Source of the DNA: Crocinitomicaceae bacterium
Lineage (GTDB): Bacteria > Bacteroidota > Bacteroidia > Flavobacteriales_D > Sanyastnellaceae
DNA: 10,445 bases
Assembly (NCBI GenBank): GCA_020848015.1
Contig: JADLBA010000305.1
Span: 1-10,445 of the forward strand
Reading direction: 5' to 3'
This document shows, piece by piece, positions 6,787 through 10,445 of the stretch (position 1 is its first letter; every line of letters starts with the position of its first letter). The notes beneath the pieces are model-generated. The model was not told the DNA's origin. It saw nothing but the letters and a program-made list of their open reading frames with translations, and did not search any database. A program made the translations under genes and the position numbers.

Positions 6787-6818
6787 TTGCACCATTCGAA
6801 ATGCATTTTCTAACTTCG
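6787..6818 (+). promoter_or_regulatory. Probable promoter of the secreted protein gene
   Basis: TTG at 6787-6789 and TAACTTCG at 6811-6818 are spaced 21 bases apart. The second box differs from TAnnTTTG by one base (C for T), and the spacing suits the -33/-7 arrangement. The gene start follows 45 bases later. It lies directly after the dprA stop, so the following gene need not depend on dprA transcription. Confidence 0.45.
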
Positions 6819-6863
6819 CCCTTCCGCCTTTGGTGGATTTTACTCTTCACTAAACTAAATGCC

Positions 6864-7334
6864 ATGAAAAAAACAATCTCGACCCTCTCGTTTCTCTTCC
6901 TCATAGGGCTTACTGCTTTTTCGCAGTCCCTCACTTTCGGGAGCGCGCTGATTATTTCGAATACCCCTTCTACAGTGCCTACCGGAAAAGTATGGAAAAT
7001 TACCGGTGCTTTTGGAATTGGGGAAGGGTGTATTGGTAATTATAATTCGGCTTACGGTACTATACGCTACAAAAAAACCAACTATACTGCATTTTTCGTT
7101 GATGGAACCGAAGTTCCCGTGGAATTCTTCCTGAAGAGTATCGAACACTACGGAGCCAGCGACTGTACCGGTAGCTCATCTACAGGAGATCAATCTTATT
7201 TCCTCTCCAATGCCTCATGGTCCAAAGTTCCTTCCACCACCGTCTTCCCGATGTGGGTACCTGCCGGTACTGTGGTAAATACCAACGGGAGCACAGTAAA
7301 AATTTCGGTGTTGGAATTCAATGTGGTGCCTTGA
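6864..7334 (+). CDS. Small secreted protein of unknown function
   Basis: 156 residues. The frame is open from an ATG at 6801, but the ATG at 6864 gives a clean signal peptide (MKKTISTLSFLFLIGLTAFSQS, cleavage probably near SQS), and the earlier ATG would lie ahead of the promoter-like box. The mature part is rich in Gly, Ser, Thr, Tyr and Val, has short alternating hydrophobic stretches and is probably all beta. Two cysteines (in GEGCIGNY and SDCTGSSS) could form a disulphide in the periplasm or outside the cell. The stretch SNTPSTVPTGKVWKITG resembles beta-sandwich surface proteins in general, such as 'YTV-P-GKVWKI' segments seen in tail-fibre-like and secreted Bacteroidota proteins, but I do not recognise the family. 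There is no C-terminal sorting domain. No neighbour suggests a function. Confidence 0.8.
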   Translation: MKKTISTLSFLFLIGLTAFSQSLTFGSALIISNTPSTVPTGKVWKITGAFGIGEGCIGNYNSAYGTIRYKKTNYTAFFVDGTEVPVEFFLKSIEHYGASDCTGSSSTGDQSYFLSNASWSKVPSTTVFPMWVPAGTVVNTNGSTVKISVLEFNVVP

Positions 7335-7396
7335 GCGGGGTGTTGGAAATGAATAATTGATCGGAGTTTGGCGTAGTGGGGGATTCTTATTACAAA

Positions 7397-7424
7397 GGTT
7401 CAATCGAAGCCATACGCTTGAACC
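7397..7424. repeat. Hairpin downstream of the secreted protein gene
   Basis: GGTTCAA at 7397-7403 pairs perfectly with TTGAACC at 7418-7424. After one mismatch the CG bases on each side extend the stem, leaving an eight-base loop (AAGCCATA). It lies 63 bases after the stop and is not followed by a T-run, so it could protect an mRNA 3' end or be a repeat of the genome rather than an intrinsic terminator. Confidence 0.4.
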
Positions 7425-7832
7425 GGCTATACTGTTGTTATACAAATTACCATACTTGACATTGCACCAATCCGCCTGCATAACGGCACTATTCTTAGTA
7501 TGCAGGATGTGCCACAGACTATAGTTGGCATTTTGTCGTTTGCCAGTTTTATATTTTTCTGGTATCCTGTTCTTACGGTATCTCCTTTTGCTTGCCTCTA
7601 TTTTGTTTACTTACTTTCTCCGGGTGTGCGTACCGAACAATTTTTAAGAAGAAAAATCATTTTATGCCTTCGTGCTCTTTTTATCTATATGAAAATTGTC
7701 CTACGTAGGCTTTTCTCCGGCAAAATGTTATCTGGCATCCATCAACCCAACTGACCTGCTTTTGTAAGCAAGAAGCTGACACCCACTCCCTCTCTCTTCT
7801 CCGATCTGGTATTTTTGCGGGCATTCCTCCCC

Positions 7833-7840
7833 TACCTTTG
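7833..7840 (+). promoter_or_regulatory. Bacteroidota -7 promoter element TACCTTTG
   Basis: Perfect TAnnTTTG. TTTG at 7814-7817 is a possible -33 box, though the 15-base gap is shorter than usual. The element ends only nine bases before the GTG proposed as the prenyl synthase start, so transcription would begin next to or on the start codon. Confidence 0.6.
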
Positions 7841-7849
7841 CACCCGATT

Positions 7850-8824
7850 GTGCTGACCTTAGATAAAATACAAGAGCCGATCGCCGCAGAAATGCGCGAA
7901 TTTGAAATGTATTTCCGCGAGGCAATGCGGAGCGAAAACAAACTCCTCGACAGGGTTACGCATTATATCATCCGCCGAAAAGGAAAGCAAATGCGCCCCA
8001 TGTTTGTATTCCTCTGCAGCAGAATGTTTGGACAAGCCACCCCCTCCACTTATGTCGCTGCATCGTTGATCGAATTGCTGCACACAGCCACCCTGGTTCA
8101 CGATGATGTGGTGGACGATGCCCAGATACGGCGCGGTTTTTTTTCCGTCAACGCTTTATGGAAAAATAAAATCGCGGTACTTATCGGCGATTATCTCCTC
8201 GCACGCGGGCTGCTGATGAGTGTGGATAATAATGAGTTCAAATTGCTGCATATTGTCAGCACTGCTGTGAGAGAAATGAGCGAAGGTGAACTCCTGCAAC
8301 AGGAAAAATCGCGGCTGCTAAACATTTCCGAAAGTGTGTATTTTGAAATCATCCGACAGAAAACAGCGTCTCTTATCGGTGCATGCTGCGCTGCCGGCGC
8401 TGCTGCGGCGAATGCAGGGAAGGAGGAAATGGAGCGAATGAGAGAATTTGGCATCGCCGTCGGCACCGCCTTTCAGATCAAAGACGACCTGTTCGACTAC
8501 GGTTATGGAAAAGATATCGGCAAAGCAACAGGAATTGATATTCAGGAAAAAAAAATGACCCTACCCCTCATTTATGCCCTCAACAATTCAGACAAATCTG
8601 TGCGCAAAAGAATGATTGATACAGTGAAGAATCACAATACCCACTCAGACCGTGTTAAAGAGTTAATAAAAACAGTGCGCGATTCAGGGGGGATTGAATA
8701 TGCGGCAAAAAAGATGGAAGATTTCCGCGAAAAAGCACTGGAAATTCTTTTCACCTTCCCGCAAAACGAAGCGCGCAATTCCCTCGAAGGATTAGTTCAA
8801 TTCACTATTCACCGCGACAAATAA
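7850..8824 (+). CDS. Long-chain polyprenyl diphosphate synthase
   Basis: An all-helical, cytosolic trans-prenyltransferase that adds isopentenyl diphosphate units to an allylic primer, most likely to build the menaquinone side chain. Both Mg-binding motifs are intact: DDVVD at residues 85-89 (in TATLVHDDVVDDAQIRRG) and DDLFD at 212-216 (in FQIKDDLFDY). GKQMRP carries the usual IPP-binding Lys/Arg. The residues four and five before the first motif are the small Thr and Ala, as in octaprenyl synthase IspB, which fits a long-chain product; exact length cannot be read. The frame runs back to a TTG at 7838, but that codon is inside the promoter box. GTG at 7850 gives MLTLDKIQEPIAAEM, which matches the family's usual opening; an ATG at 7892 would cut into the first helix. 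324 residues. Probably co-transcribed with the lipoprotein gene 6 bases on. Confidence 0.93.
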   Translation: MLTLDKIQEPIAAEMREFEMYFREAMRSENKLLDRVTHYIIRRKGKQMRPMFVFLCSRMFGQATPSTYVAASLIELLHTATLVHDDVVDDAQIRRGFFSVNALWKNKIAVLIGDYLLARGLLMSVDNNEFKLLHIVSTAVREMSEGELLQQEKSRLLNISESVYFEIIRQKTASLIGACCAAGAAAANAGKEEMERMREFGIAVGTAFQIKDDLFDYGYGKDIGKATGIDIQEKKMTLPLIYALNNSDKSVRKRMIDTVKNHNTHSDRVKELIKTVRDSGGIEYAAKKMEDFREKALEILFTFPQNEARNSLEGLVQFTIHRDK

Positions 8825-8830
8825 GCATTT

Positions 8831-9304
8831 ATGAAATTCCCGGTACATTTTCTTGCGGCGGTTGTCCTATTTCTTTTTGTTTCATGCGAAAGCACTCCGC
8901 GCATTGAGAATATGCAAGAAGAAGTGGTGATGAGAAACGAAGATGGCTCCATCAGGAAAGCCTCCTACTTTGACAAAAAAACACACGAAAAATTGTTAGA
9001 GCGCGAATACTACTCCGGCAACCCGGATAAAAAAACCTTTAAAGAATGGAGTTACAAATCCGGACTAAAAAACGGTGAGGCTCGGTCTTATAGGGAAAAT
9101 GGTGCTATCTGGAGCCTCAATACCTTTACCAACGACACGCTGAACGGCCCTTATAAAACCTGGCAGGAAAACGGAAAACCCTTTATTGAAGGACAATATA
9201 CAATGGGAGAAAAATCCGGAAAATGGACTTTTTACGGAAAAAACGGAGATGTAGCACGTACCTTCGATTATGACACCATGGACTCCACCATGATGCGCAA
9301 CTAA
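8831..9304 (+). CDS. Lipoprotein with MORN/YwqK-type repeats
   Basis: 157 residues. A signal peptide with a lipobox (LFVSC, Cys19; Phe at -3 is slightly unusual) predicts a lipid-anchored envelope protein. From about residue 70 it has degenerate MORN_2-type repeats, each with a Gly-x-hydrophobic-aromatic pattern: KNGEARSYRENGAIW, LNGPYKTWQENGKPF and KSGKWTFYGKNGDV. Database annotation often calls such proteins 'toxin-antitoxin system YwqK family antitoxin'; there is no toxin gene nearby and the lipobox argues against a cytosolic antitoxin, so that name should not be taken literally. The ATG is 6 bases after the prenyl synthase stop, so translation is probably coupled. Similar single-lipoprotein repeat proteins are abundant in Bacteroidota and mostly without known function. 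Confidence 0.82.
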   Translation: MKFPVHFLAAVVLFLFVSCESTPRIENMQEEVVMRNEDGSIRKASYFDKKTHEKLLEREYYSGNPDKKTFKEWSYKSGLKNGEARSYRENGAIWSLNTFTNDTLNGPYKTWQENGKPFIEGQYTMGEKSGKWTFYGKNGDVARTFDYDTMDSTMMRN

Positions 9305-9339
9305 TGCACATTCCACTGTTTGCATTCCCCTTTCTGTCA

Positions 9340-9372
9340 TTGTATCCGGAAATAAGATGTGCTTTTATTTTG
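9340..9372 (+). promoter_or_regulatory. Probable promoter of the glucosaminidase gene
   Basis: TTG at 9340-9342 and TTATTTTG at 9365-9372 are 22 bases apart; the second box deviates from TAnnTTTG at one position only. It precedes the preferred start by 34 bases and overlaps the alternative GTG start region, which supports the downstream start. Confidence 0.4.
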
Positions 9373-9406
9373 TAATAAGCGGGTGACCGGCTCGTTCATT
9401 ACTACC

Positions 9407-10396
9407 ATGATGCGTTGTTGTCTCATTTTTCCGTTCCTCTTTTTTTCTCCTCTTTTTTCAGGAGCATCGCAACTATCCATTACTGCACCGGATTATATAG
9501 CGATGTGGAAAGACGAGGCGATCTACCAGATGGCAGTACATAAGATTCCGGCGAGCATTACGATGGCTCAGGCCATGCTTGAAAGCGGAAATGGAAACTC
9601 AAGGTTAGCCACCGAAGGCAACAATCATTTTGGAATCAAATGCCACGAGTGGAAAGGAAAAACAATCCACGATGACGATGAAACCCGGAACGAATGTTTT
9701 AGAAAATATACCGATGCCCGTGAGTCATTTGAAGATCATTCCCTGTTTCTGAAAAAAAAGCGCTACGAACCACTTTTCCTGTTGGAGGTGGACGATTACA
9801 AGGGTTGGGCAAAGGGTCTGAAGCAATGCGGTTATGCCACCAATCCCAAGTATCCACAGTTGCTTATCCGGCTCATCGAAGAGAACAATCTTCATCAGTA
9901 CGATGAAATAGGAAAAAAGTACGTAGAAAATGAAGAGGTACCCAGAGCCCGCGGTGCAAAAAATCCGGCCACTCCCGTTGTGGGTAACAACAAAAGCAAA
10001 GACCACAAACGAACCAAAAAGAACAATGAAGATTTTCCTTCGGAGATCACCATTTCCTCGGGAAGAGAGATTGTCACAAGCAAAAACCGTATTCGTTTTG
10101 TAGTTGCCCGCGAAGGAGACAGCCTTGAAAAAATAGCGACCGATATGGATCTTCACGCTGGAATTATAAGAAGATACAACGACCTTGATCGCGGAGATCA
10201 GATCAGCCCAGGCCAGATCATCTACCTCCAGCCTAAAAGAAACAAAGGGGCAGAAGACTCCTACACAGTTAAGCCGGGCGATACTTTATGGAAAATTTCG
10301 CAGTCAACAGGCGTAAAATTAAAAAAGCTTCGTTCGAGGAACGATTTTAAACAGGGGCAGGAGCCCACCCAGGGAACTGTGTTGAAGTTGCGCTAA
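9407..10396 (+). CDS. Secreted glucosaminidase with two LysM domains
   Basis: A peptidoglycan hydrolase of the Glucosaminidase family (GH73, FlgJ/Bax-like), expected to cut the glycan strand at N-acetylglucosamine and to act in the periplasm. The frame is open from a GTG at 9359, but ATG at 9407 (or 9410) starts a good signal peptide (MRCCLIFPFLFFSPLFSGA) and lies after the promoter box; this gives 329 residues. The catalytic domain spans about 28-175: ASITMAQAMLESGNGNSRLA carries the catalytic Glu59, followed by NNHFGIKCHEW, NECFRKYTDARESFEDHS and the GLKQCGYATNPKYPQLL block; the paired cysteines are typical of the Bacteroidota branch. A charged, low-complexity linker follows (to about 228), then LysM modules at about 232-275 (VVAREGDSLEKIA) and 284-329 (YTVKPGDTLWKIS), which bind glycan. 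It is followed at once by an intrinsic terminator. Confidence 0.95.
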   Translation: MMRCCLIFPFLFFSPLFSGASQLSITAPDYIAMWKDEAIYQMAVHKIPASITMAQAMLESGNGNSRLATEGNNHFGIKCHEWKGKTIHDDDETRNECFRKYTDARESFEDHSLFLKKKRYEPLFLLEVDDYKGWAKGLKQCGYATNPKYPQLLIRLIEENNLHQYDEIGKKYVENEEVPRARGAKNPATPVVGNNKSKDHKRTKKNNEDFPSEITISSGREIVTSKNRIRFVVAREGDSLEKIATDMDLHAGIIRRYNDLDRGDQISPGQIIYLQPKRNKGAEDSYTVKPGDTLWKISQSTGVKLKKLRSRNDFKQGQEPTQGTVLKLR

Positions 10397-10417
10397 TCAG
10401 ATAGATAAGGGCATAGA

Positions 10418-10441
10418 AAAACCCGGACAATGCCGGGTTTT
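10418..10441 (+). terminator. Intrinsic terminator
   Basis: AAAACCCGG at 10418-10426 and CCGGGTTTT at 10433-10441 form a perfect nine-base-pair stem around ACAATG, with the T-run in the right arm. It begins 22 bases after the glucosaminidase stop. By symmetry it could also serve a convergent gene beyond the window's right edge. Confidence 0.85.
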
Positions 10442-10445
10442 CTGA

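Larger units (their letters stand above)
7335..7849. other. Gene-poor gap with a doubtful ORF
   Basis: About 515 bases without a convincing gene. An 84-codon frame at 7500-7754 would give a hydrophobic N-terminal half (VGILSFASFIFFWYPVL) and a basic tail; it has no Shine-Dalgarno sequence, no recognised family and a T-rich composition that gives hydrophobic residues for free, so I do not call it. The stretch contains the hairpin at 7397-7424 and ends with the prenyl synthase promoter. Confidence 0.6.

Noticed and set aside
7500..7754. 84-codon hydrophobic open frame
   Set aside because: T-rich DNA gives such frames by chance; no start context, family match or conserved neighbour supports it.
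9359..9406. GTG start extending the glucosaminidase by 16 residues
   Set aside because: It would precede the signal peptide with polar residues and overlaps the promoter box; ATG at 9407 or 9410 fits better.

Overview
The window looks like a chromosomal segment of a Bacteroidota bacterium, probably from the Chitinophagales/Sphingobacteriales side. The reasons are DUF4271 next to a divergent HemD, a YraN/pseudouridine synthase pair, the family of Bax-like glucosaminidase with two LysM domains, the near absence of Shine-Dalgarno sequences, and several copies of the Bacteroidota promoter element TAnnTTTG (cleanly TACCTTTG at 2837 and 7833). TGA is an ordinary stop here (yraN, the DUF4271 gene and the 6864 gene all end in it).

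Layout. Positions 1 to about 2440 are accessory and partly decayed. They hold an IS630-type transposase that has lost its N-terminus and carries an in-frame TGA, then two small intact genes (DUF6157 and an AHSA1-like SRPBCC protein) packed 5 bases apart, then on the minus strand the N-terminal third of a tyrosine recombinase with a frameshift and no catalytic domain. A gene-free stretch of about 450 bases follows, with two good inverted repeats. From 2449 to the end the DNA is ordinary housekeeping sequence, all on the plus strand: yraN, an RluB-type pseudouridine synthase with a long basic tail, DUF4271, hemD, dprA, a small secreted protein of unknown function, a 515-base gene-poor gap with a hairpin, a long-chain polyprenyl diphosphate synthase, a MORN/YwqK-repeat lipoprotein, and a secreted glucosaminidase ending in a clear intrinsic terminator at the window's right edge.

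How the genes relate. The DUF4271 and hemD pair (68 bases apart) probably forms a unit. The prenyl synthase and the lipoprotein (6 bases apart) are probably co-transcribed from the 7833 promoter, making a quinone side chain precursor and an outer-envelope lipoprotein. The glucosaminidase seems to have its own promoter. I see no new defence or biosynthetic system. The points most worth a second look are the broken recombinase beside the two-gene cargo, the hairpins in the gene-free stretches, and the almost leaderless start of the prenyl synthase gene.
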